A stretch of 64,000 bases of DNA from Candidatus Saccharimonadota bacterium. Its GTDB lineage: Bacteria; Patescibacteriota; Saccharimonadia; Saccharimonadales; Saccharimonadaceae. The notes below the pieces were generated by a model, which saw only the letters and a list, made by a program, of their open reading frames with translations, searched no databases and was not told the origin of the DNA. The position numbers and the translations under genes were made by a program. Of this stretch, positions 52,754 through 60,800 are shown piece by piece (the stretch's first letter is position 1; the number at the start of each line of letters is the position of its first letter). The stretch covers positions 235,079-299,078 of the forward strand of contig JAFQYG010000002.1 in assembly GCA_017406565.1 (NCBI GenBank), given 5' to 3'.

Positions 52754-54692
52754 ATTTATCTTAAGAACAGGAATGTTTGTTGGAATTTTTTTGGTGGCTT
52801 TTTTGGTGTGGCTCGCAATCAATGTGATTACGATTGATACAAAGCTAAGTGTTAACGAAAAAGTATCAATACCGGAACTTGGAAGTATAAGTGAACTGCC
52901 TGATTTTTCATATGGAGACAATGCAGTTGCGATTGACGGTACAGTGGTAGCTGGTAAAGTTCATAACTCTGACGAAATTATGGCTAGACCAACTGCGAGC
53001 ACCGCAAAAATGATTTTGGCGTTAGCTATAATGAAAGAAAAAGGATTTCCTCTAGGTGAGCAGGGCGAGACAATCACCATCGATCAAGAAATGTATAATA
53101 AATACGTATATTATATTACACATGATGGTTCAAATACACGCGTGATGATTGGCGAAGAAATTAGCGAATATGATGCATTGATGTCTGTATTACTTGCTTC
53201 GTCAAATAATATGGCAGACGCATTGGCGACGTGGGCGTTTGGCTCAATTGAAAGCTATCGTGAATACGCTACTAATATGTTGAATGAATGGGGGATTACT
53301 GATACTATAATCGGGATAGATGCATGTGGATTCGACGAAAGTACTACTAGCACCGCAGAAGATTTAGCAAAGATTGCTACCAAAGTAATGGAAGAACCGG
53401 TACTAGCGGAAATAGTTGCAACAAAAAGCCATATAGTTCCTGTAGCTGGAGAAATTAATAACACTAACCAACTACTCGGTGTAAGCCGAATTACTGGTGT
53501 CAAAACTGGGTTCATTGGTGACGCCTCTGGGTATTGTCTGATTACTGGATATAAGGAAGGTGAGCATATTGTTACAGTGGCCCTAATGGGTGCACCAACT
53601 AGAAACCAATCGTTTGATGATAATTTAACTCTAGTTGAAACGATGCAGCGTTTAGTGTCTGAAAGAGAAATAATTAAGGCGGGTGACGAAGTGGGATTTT
53701 ATGATAGCTGGTGGACCGGACCTGTGAAAATCATTGCAGATCAAGACTTAAAGGTTTTAGCTTGGCAAGAAGCTGAGATTAAAAAAGAATTAACGATGGA
53801 CGGGAAAACTGGGCAATTAAAAATAGAAGTCAATGATACCGAATATGCGATTGGTGTAACTGCAGAAGAATACGCAACTAGTCCTAGCCTAGTAGAGAAG
53901 ATTGCACATGTATTTGGTTGGAAGAAGAATGTTGCTGATGATAATACTTCTACCACACCTAGCGAGAGTAGCGACGTAAAGGAAGAAGAACCAGAAGCAG
54001 AAAAGCCAGATACTTTTGTCACAACTAATGCTCCGTCCGAAAACTGTACTATTAAACTTGGTGCTTTAATGCTAATCAATCCAAATTTTACAGTTGAAGA
54101 AAGCTTTATCGCTGCACGTAGAGGTGAATTAGTTAGTATTTCGGAATTATACGGGATACGAGAAGGTGTAGCCGGGAATGGTGATAACCTACTAGACGCA
54201 GAAGCCGCTACACATATTAATGATATGGTAAAAGCATACGAAGCAGACAACCCTGGACATACTTTAGAAACCAGATCTTGTTTTAGATCGCGTGGGACAT
54301 CATGCGGAAGATTGTGCGCTGCGACTGGTGCTAGCGACCACCATACTGGTCTAACCTGTGATTTGATTGATCCAGTTTATGGAACTGTGCTTGATACGGA
54401 CACAATCGATACACATATTGAATGGCAATGGCTAAAGACTAACTCTTATAAATATGGCTTCATTGATAGATTCCCGGAAGCTTGGGCGGGTGGCCCAATG
54501 AGTGAACCACTAAATGTCGACGAAAATGGTTCAACTGGATTGTTTGAAACTTGGCACTATCGTTATGTGGGAATAAAAAATGCTACTGAGATTGCTACAG
54601 GTAAATATAATAACGGTGAGTACGATTCCTTGGAACATTATCTAAAAATGCGTGGTTTTATTTCTGATTTAAAGACGGGGAATTGTAATTAA
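52719..54692 (+). CDS. Fused serine (S11) and zinc (M15B, VanY-like) DD-carboxypeptidase
   Basis: 657 residues. Signal anchor about 14-35. The S11 (DacA/PBP5-type) domain about 55-310 has S94-T-A-K97, S161-S-N163 and K262-T-G264. A beta-rich PBP5-type C-terminal domain follows to about 385, then a membrane-proximal Glu/Ser linker (405-435). The VanY-like M15B domain about 445-657 has S539-D-H541-x2-G544-x3-D548 and E610-T-W-H613, the zinc and catalytic residues. Both domains remove terminal D-Ala from peptidoglycan stem peptides, so one chain carries two unrelated mechanisms with different antibiotic sensitivities. Cell wall maturation or attack on a host wall are both possible. Confidence 0.92.
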   Translation: MKLKTRESRRRKFILRTGMFVGIFLVAFLVWLAINVITIDTKLSVNEKVSIPELGSISELPDFSYGDNAVAIDGTVVAGKVHNSDEIMARPTASTAKMILALAIMKEKGFPLGEQGETITIDQEMYNKYVYYITHDGSNTRVMIGEEISEYDALMSVLLASSNNMADALATWAFGSIESYREYATNMLNEWGITDTIIGIDACGFDESTTSTAEDLAKIATKVMEEPVLAEIVATKSHIVPVAGEINNTNQLLGVSRITGVKTGFIGDASGYCLITGYKEGEHIVTVALMGAPTRNQSFDDNLTLVETMQRLVSEREIIKAGDEVGFYDSWWTGPVKIIADQDLKVLAWQEAEIKKELTMDGKTGQLKIEVNDTEYAIGVTAEEYATSPSLVEKIAHVFGWKKNVADDNTSTTPSESSDVKEEEPEAEKPDTFVTTNAPSENCTIKLGALMLINPNFTVEESFIAARRGELVSISELYGIREGVAGNGDNLLDAEAATHINDMVKAYEADNPGHTLETRSCFRSRGTSCGRLCAATGASDHHTGLTCDLIDPVYGTVLDTDTIDTHIEWQWLKTNSYKYGFIDRFPEAWAGGPMSEPLNVDENGSTGLFETWHYRYVGIKNATEIATGKYNNGEYDSLEHYLKMRGFISDLKTGNCN

Positions 54693-54712
54693 AATGAGGT
54701 ATAATAAAGTAT

Positions 54713-56476
54713 ATGCTAAAACTATTTAGATTTCTCCGGCCATATTGGTGGCAAGTGATTATCTTATTACTTGCGACAGGTTTGCAGGTTTATACAACTC
54801 TGCGCCTACCCGCTTTAATGGCGGAAATCATTAATAAAGGAATCGTACCCGGCGATACTGGCTATATTTGGATGACTGGTATTCGCATGATTGGATTAAC
54901 TCTTGTGTCTGCCGCTGGCTCTTTAATTTCTAGTTATTTTGCTGCACGAGTCGGGACGGCATATGCACGTGATATCAGACGTGCGGTTTTCACTAAGGTC
55001 ATTAATTTTAATTTATTAGATTTAAAAGAATTTAGTACTGCGTCCTTGCTTACCCGTACTACAAATGACGTCAACCAAGTACAAATGGTGACGATTATGC
55101 TATTGTCCATTATGTTACGCTCGCCATTATTCTTAGTGATATCAGTGATAATGGCAATGCAAACAGCTCCAGATATGTCATGGATTATTTGGATTGGTGC
55201 AGCGGCGATTATTGGTTCGGCGATTTTGATTATGTCGCTTGTAATGCCGAAGTTTAAAGTATTTCAGGATTTGATTGATAAAGTAACTTTAATTACACGA
55301 GAAAATTTGACTGGGTTAAAAGTTGTACGTGCTTTTGATAATGAAAAACTAGAAAAGAAAAAGTTTATCAAAAATAATGATAAACTGACAAAACTTTTGA
55401 TTTATATTGATAAAGTTTTGGAATTACAAAATCCCTTAATAAATATTATTTTTAACGGCACAACGCTACTTTGTTCTTGGGTGGGAATTTCACTTTTGTC
55501 AAAAGATTTCGCGTATTTAGGTAATATGACGGCTTTCGCACAATATGTGACTTTTGTAATGATGTCGTTTTTGATGATGTCGATGATATTTGTAACTCTG
55601 CCACGTGCCAACGTTTCTGCACATCGTATCAATGACGTGCTGTCAACTAAAAATAAAATTGACTGGCTGGATAAAACTGATGGTGTGCCAGAGAAAACTA
55701 GTTCTGTAGAATTTCGCAATGTGGATTTTTGTTATCCCGAAGCGAGCGAAAAAGTACTTGATGGTATTTCTTTTGTAGCTCATGCTGGTGAAACGACGGC
55801 ATTTATTGGTTCGACTGGCTCGGGTAAATCTACTTTGATTAATTTGGTGCCGCGTTTTTATGAGGCAACTTCTGGCGAGATTTTGGTTAATGGTTTACCA
55901 GTAAAAAAATACGCAAAAGATGATTTGATTTCACGCATTGGTTTTGTACCACAACGCGGAGTATTGTTTGCAGGTTCAGTAAAATCAAATATTAAATTCG
56001 GTGCGCCTAACGCTTCGGACGAACAAATGCGAAAAGCCGCTCGCATTGCGCAAGCAGAAAACTTCATTGAAAAACTTCCAGAAAAATATAATTCACATAT
56101 TTCTCAGGGCGGCGCAAATGTTTCTGGTGGCCAGAAACAACGTCTATCGATCGCACGCGCGATTTGCAAAAATCCAGATATTTTCATATTTGACGATGCT
56201 TTCTCGGCGCTTGATATGAAAACGGATGCTAGATTACGGGAAGCATTAAAAGAAGTAACTGAATCAGCTGTAGTATTAATCGTAGCGCAACGCGTCTCGA
56301 CTATAAAAGACGCAGATCAAATCGTGGTCTTAAACAATGGTCATATTGTCGGAAAAGGGAAACATTTAGACTTATTAAAATCATGCAAGATTTATCAGGA
56401 AATCGTAAAATCACAATTATCAGATAAAGAATACGCTGCGGAACTTCGCAAAGCAAAAGGAGGGAAGCATGCCTAA
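54713..56476 (+). CDS. ABC exporter half-transporter A (degenerate catalytic site)
   Basis: 587 residues: six-span membrane domain (about 1-310) and nucleotide-binding domain (about 330-570). Walker A G-S-T-G-S-G-K-S-T, signature V-S-G-G-Q-K-Q-R, Walker B F-I-F-D-D with Asp in place of the catalytic Glu. In heterodimeric exporters such as TM287/288 one subunit has this Asp, so this is the non-hydrolysing partner. Leaderless-type start, 7 bases after TATAAT. The next gene overlaps by 8 bases and is its partner. Substrate unknown (drugs, lipids or peptides). Confidence 0.93.
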   Translation: MLKLFRFLRPYWWQVIILLLATGLQVYTTLRLPALMAEIINKGIVPGDTGYIWMTGIRMIGLTLVSAAGSLISSYFAARVGTAYARDIRRAVFTKVINFNLLDLKEFSTASLLTRTTNDVNQVQMVTIMLLSIMLRSPLFLVISVIMAMQTAPDMSWIIWIGAAAIIGSAILIMSLVMPKFKVFQDLIDKVTLITRENLTGLKVVRAFDNEKLEKKKFIKNNDKLTKLLIYIDKVLELQNPLINIIFNGTTLLCSWVGISLLSKDFAYLGNMTAFAQYVTFVMMSFLMMSMIFVTLPRANVSAHRINDVLSTKNKIDWLDKTDGVPEKTSSVEFRNVDFCYPEASEKVLDGISFVAHAGETTAFIGSTGSGKSTLINLVPRFYEATSGEILVNGLPVKKYAKDDLISRIGFVPQRGVLFAGSVKSNIKFGAPNASDEQMRKAARIAQAENFIEKLPEKYNSHISQGGANVSGGQKQRLSIARAICKNPDIFIFDDAFSALDMKTDARLREALKEVTESAVVLIVAQRVSTIKDADQIVVLNNGHIVGKGKHLDLLKSCKIYQEIVKSQLSDKEYAAELRKAKGGKHA

Positions 56477-58241
56477 TAATACGAAGAAACATAATGATAA
56501 AAGTATGTGGCAATCTTTTAAAGTATTCTTAAAATCTATTAAAGGATATCGTTTGCCGATTACGGTTGCAGTTATACTGACTGTAGGTTCAGCAATCTTT
56601 GGTTTGTTTATTCCTAAAATTCTTGGTGATATGACAACGATTGCAGTTAATTCATATCCGGATTTAGATTGGACAGCACTAGGTGGCAAAGCAATTCTAG
56701 CCATTTGTATGTTCTTGATTTCTGCAGCACTTAACTATGCTCAAGCATATATCTTAGCGATTGTTTCAGCAAAATATACTAAAGAAATCCGCGAGAAAAT
56801 TTTGGACAAGATATTTAGATTACCGATCTCTTACTTTGACAAACATCAATATGGTGATACTTTGTCGAGGATGTCAAATGATGTTGATGTGCTTACCACT
56901 TCAATGTCGCAAGAAATTGCCGATGTGTCACTAAGCTTAACAACATTAATTGGCGTTATGGCCATAATGCTAACTATTTCGGTGCCGTTGTCATTGATTT
57001 CATTTGTTGTGGTGCCAGTTTCCGTCGCAGTAGTCGGGAAAATCATGCAATACGCACAAAAGTATTTCCGTGAGCAGCAAAGCACTCTGGGTATATTAAA
57101 CAGTGAAATCGAGGAAGATTATGCGGGTGAAATTGTGATTAAATCAAATTCCTATGAAGAATCAGCGCTAGAAGAATTTGATCGAATCAATGACAAACTT
57201 ACTACCGTCTCACGTCGTGCACAGATATTTTCATCTTTATCATTCCCGGTAACACATATTTTCACGAATCTAGGATATGTCGCGATTTGTGCGCTAGGTG
57301 GAGTATTTGTAATAGAAGGTCATATTTCAATTGGTGATATCCAAGCGTTCATTCAATACGTATCTAGATTTAACCGACCAATCACCGAGATTGCTTCAAC
57401 TACTTCAACTTTACAGGCGTTACTAGCGGCTTCAGAAAGAATTTTTGAATTCTTAAATGAGCCCGAGGAAGAGCCAGATGCCGTGCCAGCTAAAACAATT
57501 GACAAAGTTAAAGGTGAAGTCGAATTCCACAATGTCTGTTTTTCATATTTGCCGGAGCGACCAATAATTCGTGATTTTTCGGTGAAGATAAAACCTGGAA
57601 TGAAAGTAGCGATTGTGGGTCCAACTGGTGCCGGCAAAACTACTATTATTAATTTACTAATGCGTTTTTATGAGACTGATTCTGGATTCATTACGATTGA
57701 TGGTGTACCAACGCGTGAGATGAATCGAGCCGATGTACGTAGTTTGTTCGGCATGGTATTGCAAGATACTTGGTTATTCTCTGGTACCGTAGAAGAGAAT
57801 CTGCGTTACGGGAAGCTATCGGCATCACTTGATGAAATAAAAGAAGCATCAAAAGCTTCAAATGTGCATCATATCATTGAAGCCTTACCGCGTGGTTATC
57901 ACACTGTGATTTCGGAAGATTCAGACAACATTTCGGCCGGCGAAAAACAATTAATTACAATAGCACGAGCAATGGTGGCTAATCCTCCAATGATGATACT
58001 TGATGAAGCTACTTCCAACGTGGATACACGTACTGAGCATTTAATTCAGGAATCATTTGAAAAGTTAACTTCTGGTCGCACTTCATTTGTGATTGCGCAT
58101 CGTTTGTCAACTATTCGTAATTCGGATTTGATTCTAGTTATGCGTGATGGTGCAGTAGTAGAGCAAGGCACACATAATGAACTACTAAAATTAGGTGGAT
58201 TCTACGCAGAGTTATACAATTCTCAATTTGCTGAGAATTAA
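56469..58241 (+). CDS. ABC exporter half-transporter B (catalytic subunit)
   Basis: 590 residues: six-span domain and nucleotide-binding domain. Walker A G-P-T-G-A-G-K-T-T, Walker B M-I-L-D-E with intact Glu, but the signature is N-I-S-A-G-E-K-Q rather than S-G-G-Q. The two subunits are complementary, giving one canonical and one degenerate ATP site, as in asymmetric exporters. Its 3' end overlaps the convergent tmk gene by 30 bases. Confidence 0.93.
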   Translation: MPNNTKKHNDKSMWQSFKVFLKSIKGYRLPITVAVILTVGSAIFGLFIPKILGDMTTIAVNSYPDLDWTALGGKAILAICMFLISAALNYAQAYILAIVSAKYTKEIREKILDKIFRLPISYFDKHQYGDTLSRMSNDVDVLTTSMSQEIADVSLSLTTLIGVMAIMLTISVPLSLISFVVVPVSVAVVGKIMQYAQKYFREQQSTLGILNSEIEEDYAGEIVIKSNSYEESALEEFDRINDKLTTVSRRAQIFSSLSFPVTHIFTNLGYVAICALGGVFVIEGHISIGDIQAFIQYVSRFNRPITEIASTTSTLQALLAASERIFEFLNEPEEEPDAVPAKTIDKVKGEVEFHNVCFSYLPERPIIRDFSVKIKPGMKVAIVGPTGAGKTTIINLLMRFYETDSGFITIDGVPTREMNRADVRSLFGMVLQDTWLFSGTVEENLRYGKLSASLDEIKEASKASNVHHIIEALPRGYHTVISEDSDNISAGEKQLITIARAMVANPPMMILDEATSNVDTRTEHLIQESFEKLTSGRTSFVIAHRLSTIRNSDLILVMRDGAVVEQGTHNELLKLGGFYAELYNSQFAEN

Positions 58242-58820
58242 ATCGAAAATCTTATCAATTGTATCTGATGCATCAATTATCGTAAGATTAAATTCTTTGG
58301 CAATTTTAGGATAGGCGGCGTTAACTTTTTGTTGGAATTCGCTGGGCTTCTTTTCAAACGTTTCGGTAGCTTTGCCACGAGATTTTTGACGTTCTAGGCG
58401 CACTTTGTCTGGCACAGTGAGGATAAAACCGTAGTCTGGGTGAATATATTTTTCTGGTAATACTTCTTTTGAGATACGAATGATTTTACTACGCGAGACG
58501 CCTTCGCCGTAGCCTTGGTAGGCAAGTGTAGACCAATAATTACGCGCAGATATCACTACTCCGCCTTTTTTTAAGACTGGTTCAGCGATTTTTTTCCAGA
58601 GTTCAACACGAGCAGCAGTAAATAATAAGACATTAGTAAGTGGTTCAAGATTATATCCACGCGTTAAAATCATATCGTGCAGGTCATGCGCCTGAGGCAA
58701 ATCTCCGTCTGGCTCTTCTAACATCACGACTTCTTTACCTTGCTCCTCGAAATGCTTTTTCAAAAGTTCTGCTTGAGTTGATTTGCCAGTGCCATCTTGG
58801 CCTTCGATTACTATATACAT
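58212..58820 (-). CDS. tmk: Thymidylate kinase
   Basis: 202 residues. P-loop E-G-Q-D-G-T-G-K-S-T at 6-15; the DR-Y-type segment is divergent (S-A-R-N-Y-W-S-T-L-A-Y-Q near 91-102); LID region R-Q-K-S-R-G near 140. Reaction dTMP to dTDP. SD aaaggag overlaps the end of tdk, so tdk-tmk form one operon for thymidine salvage. Confidence 0.93.
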   Translation of the reverse strand: MYIVIEGQDGTGKSTQAELLKKHFEEQGKEVVMLEEPDGDLPQAHDLHDMILTRGYNLEPLTNVLLFTAARVELWKKIAEPVLKKGGVVISARNYWSTLAYQGYGEGVSRSKIIRISKEVLPEKYIHPDYGFILTVPDKVRLERQKSRGKATETFEKKPSEFQQKVNAAYPKIAKEFNLTIIDASDTIDKIFDLILSKLRIV

Positions 58821-59497
58821 TATAAACTCCTTTTCTGGGCGGGTCCTGCCGGATGTTTCCTTCCCACAGCTCCTCCCTTACGGGAGCTCTGTGGGAGCCC
58901 TTCCACATCCGTCACCCGCCCATGCAAATATCTCTCATAGCAAGCAGGACAGATGGCGCGGTATTCAATCTCGGTAGTGCCGTCGATTAAGACATCGGGG
59001 CCGTCAGCGACAAATTTACCGTCCAAGAAACGAGCATTACAAGTGGCTTTGTGACCGCATTCACAGATAGTTTTGATTTCTTCAATATCGTGAGCAATCT
59101 GGAGCAAGCGCGTGGCACCTTCAAAACCGCCATCCGTTTGACGAAAATTAAGACGTAAACCATACGCCATTACGGGAATGTGCAAATTATTCACTACTTG
59201 CATGAGTTGATCGACTTGTTTTGGAGTCAAAAATTGTGCCTCATCAACTAATACACATTGCACATCTTGGTATCCTTTGGATATCTTTTTAAATAAGTCA
59301 GCCTTGCGGTCAAAACAAAAATCTGTATCGCGCTCGGGACCAATACGAGTTAGTATTTTAGTACCATTTTTGGTGTCGGTAGCGGGTTTGATTACGCAAA
59401 CTTTGTGGCCACGTTCCTCATAATTAAACGCGACCTGCAAAAGTTGCATCGTTTTACCACACCCCATTGCACCATACCTAAAGTATAATTTTGCCAT
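58820..59497 (-). CDS. tdk: Thymidine kinase
   Basis: 225 residues from ATG 59497. P-loop G-A-M-G-C-G-K-T at 8-15, L-V-D-E-A-Q-F-L near 87, zinc cysteines in C-E-C-G-H-K-A-T-C and C-P-A-C. The last ~25 residues (Ser/Gly/Pro/Lys-rich) go beyond the usual end and are encoded over a strong inverted repeat (about 58862-58894), which may instead be an RNA hairpin. Converts thymidine to dTMP for tmk. Leaderless start 9 bases after TATAAT in a 17-bp shared promoter with ung. Confidence 0.93.
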   Translation of the reverse strand: MAKLYFRYGAMGCGKTMQLLQVAFNYEERGHKVCVIKPATDTKNGTKILTRIGPERDTDFCFDRKADLFKKISKGYQDVQCVLVDEAQFLTPKQVDQLMQVVNNLHIPVMAYGLRLNFRQTDGGFEGATRLLQIAHDIEEIKTICECGHKATCNARFLDGKFVADGPDVLIDGTTEIEYRAICPACYERYLHGRVTDVEGLPQSSRKGGAVGRKHPAGPAQKRSL

Positions 59498-59514
59498 GCT
59501 ATAATTATTATAAC
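59498..59514. promoter_or_regulatory. 17-bp divergent promoter between tdk and ung
   Basis: gctataattattataac holds a TATAAT on each strand, each ending exactly 9 bases before the ATG it serves. The -35 regions must lie inside the opposite coding sequences. Confidence 0.8.
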
Positions 59515-60162
59515 ATGCATGAGAGTTGGAAACCGTTTTTGAAATCTGAATTTGAGAAGCCATATTTTAAGGAACTCTCAAAGTTTTTACATGAGGAATA
59601 CGAGACTAAGACGATTTTTCCACGTAAGGAATTGGTGTTTCGGGCGTTTGCGACTGATCTTAATGAGGTAAAAGTGGTAATACTAGGGCAGGACCCGTAT
59701 CATACACCTGGTGCAGCGGAAGGATTGGCTTTTTCGGTGCCGAACTCACAACCGATACCTCCTAGCCTAGTTAATATATACAAAGAAATCGATGCAGACA
59801 TTGGACATCATGCAAATCCTGGCGGGAGTCTTAGAAATTGGCAAAAACAAGGTGTATTGCTTTTAAATACAGTTTTGACAGTAGAAGCGCATAAAGCGAA
59901 ATCTCATAGCGGCAAGGGTTGGGAGATTTTTACGACTGCAACAATAGAATATCTGAATCGTAAGCGCCCACATTTGGTATTTATTTTATGGGGGAGAGAT
60001 GCACGAAACAAAAAATCCTTAATTGACACATCGCGACACTTAGTGTTGGAGTCGGCGCACCCATCACCATTATCGGCTTATAATGGTTTTTTTGGTAGTA
60101 AGCCGTTTTCAAAATGTAATCAGTATTTAGTTGATAATGGACTTACGCCAATTGAGTGGTAG
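59515..60162 (+). CDS. ung: Uracil-DNA glycosylase
   Basis: 215 residues from ATG 59515. Water-activating motif G-Q-D-P-Y-H at 58-63, and H-P-S-P-L-S near 190, characteristic of family 1. It removes uracil from DNA, protecting a genome that relies on salvaged deoxynucleotides. Leaderless start. Converges with comEB (20-base overlap). Confidence 0.97.
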   Translation: MHESWKPFLKSEFEKPYFKELSKFLHEEYETKTIFPRKELVFRAFATDLNEVKVVILGQDPYHTPGAAEGLAFSVPNSQPIPPSLVNIYKEIDADIGHHANPGGSLRNWQKQGVLLLNTVLTVEAHKAKSHSGKGWEIFTTATIEYLNRKRPHLVFILWGRDARNKKSLIDTSRHLVLESAHPSPLSAYNGFFGSKPFSKCNQYLVDNGLTPIEW

Positions 60163-60709
60163 GCTCAATCCACTTGGCTAACCGAGAGTATTCTTCAGAA
60201 TCTTTGTCATAGGAGTCCAAGATGTCTTCTATATATGTCTTACCATTAGTGAGATTTAGGGTTTTAACTTCTGGCATCGAAGCAAGAAGGCGAATCACGG
60301 CTTCGTCGGTTTCGATATTAGTCATAGAATGTTTATTGTCGGTAGTGTAGGAATGTACGCGAAGTTCACGATATACGAATCGTTTAATGCCAGCTTGTAA
60401 ACAGTATTTGAGACAGTTTTCGCAGGTCGCAACGCGATTATAAATAGTGCAACCTTCGAGTGGTTGATGGGCAAATAGTACCGCATTCATTTCGGAATGG
60501 ATGGAAAAATAATATTTCATTGGGCGTTCCGACATAGTCATCTTAGATTCATCAGCCCCTTGAACCATACCATTATATCCCAGCGAAACGACGCGTTTGT
60601 TTTTATCTACAATCACGCAGCCCATTTTTGATGAGGGGTCTTTGGATTTCTGGGAGACCGCCTCGGCAATATTCATAAAATATTCGTCCCAATCTTTTTG
60701 CTTACTCAT
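60143..60709 (-). CDS. comEB: dCMP deaminase (ComEB-type)
   Basis: 188 residues. Zinc and catalytic motif H-S-E-M-N-A near 70 and C-E-N-C-L near 95. Reaction dCMP to dUMP, feeding thymidylate synthesis and generating uracil that ung guards against. C-terminal ~60 residues extend the usual domain. TATAAT ends 7 bases before ATG 60709. Confidence 0.92.
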   Translation of the reverse strand: MSKQKDWDEYFMNIAEAVSQKSKDPSSKMGCVIVDKNKRVVSLGYNGMVQGADESKMTMSERPMKYYFSIHSEMNAVLFAHQPLEGCTIYNRVATCENCLKYCLQAGIKRFVYRELRVHSYTTDNKHSMTNIETDEAVIRLLASMPEVKTLNLTNGKTYIEDILDSYDKDSEEYSRLAKWIEPTTQLA

Positions 60710-60800
60710 ATAAATGATTATACCATAAGCAAATGGCAGGGGGTTGTTATTTATAAATGAGTGTGTTTATAATCCTCGCAATTAATAAAAAAGGAGTCAG

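Noticed and set aside
53741..54250. 169-codon minus-strand frame opposite the carboxypeptidase fusion
   Set aside because: Antisense shadow of a gene with intact catalytic motifs; Ser/Ala-rich composition is typical of such shadows.
59069..59300. Plus-strand frames antisense to tdk and other long conserved genes
   Set aside because: Shadow frames of well-supported genes without initiation signals.
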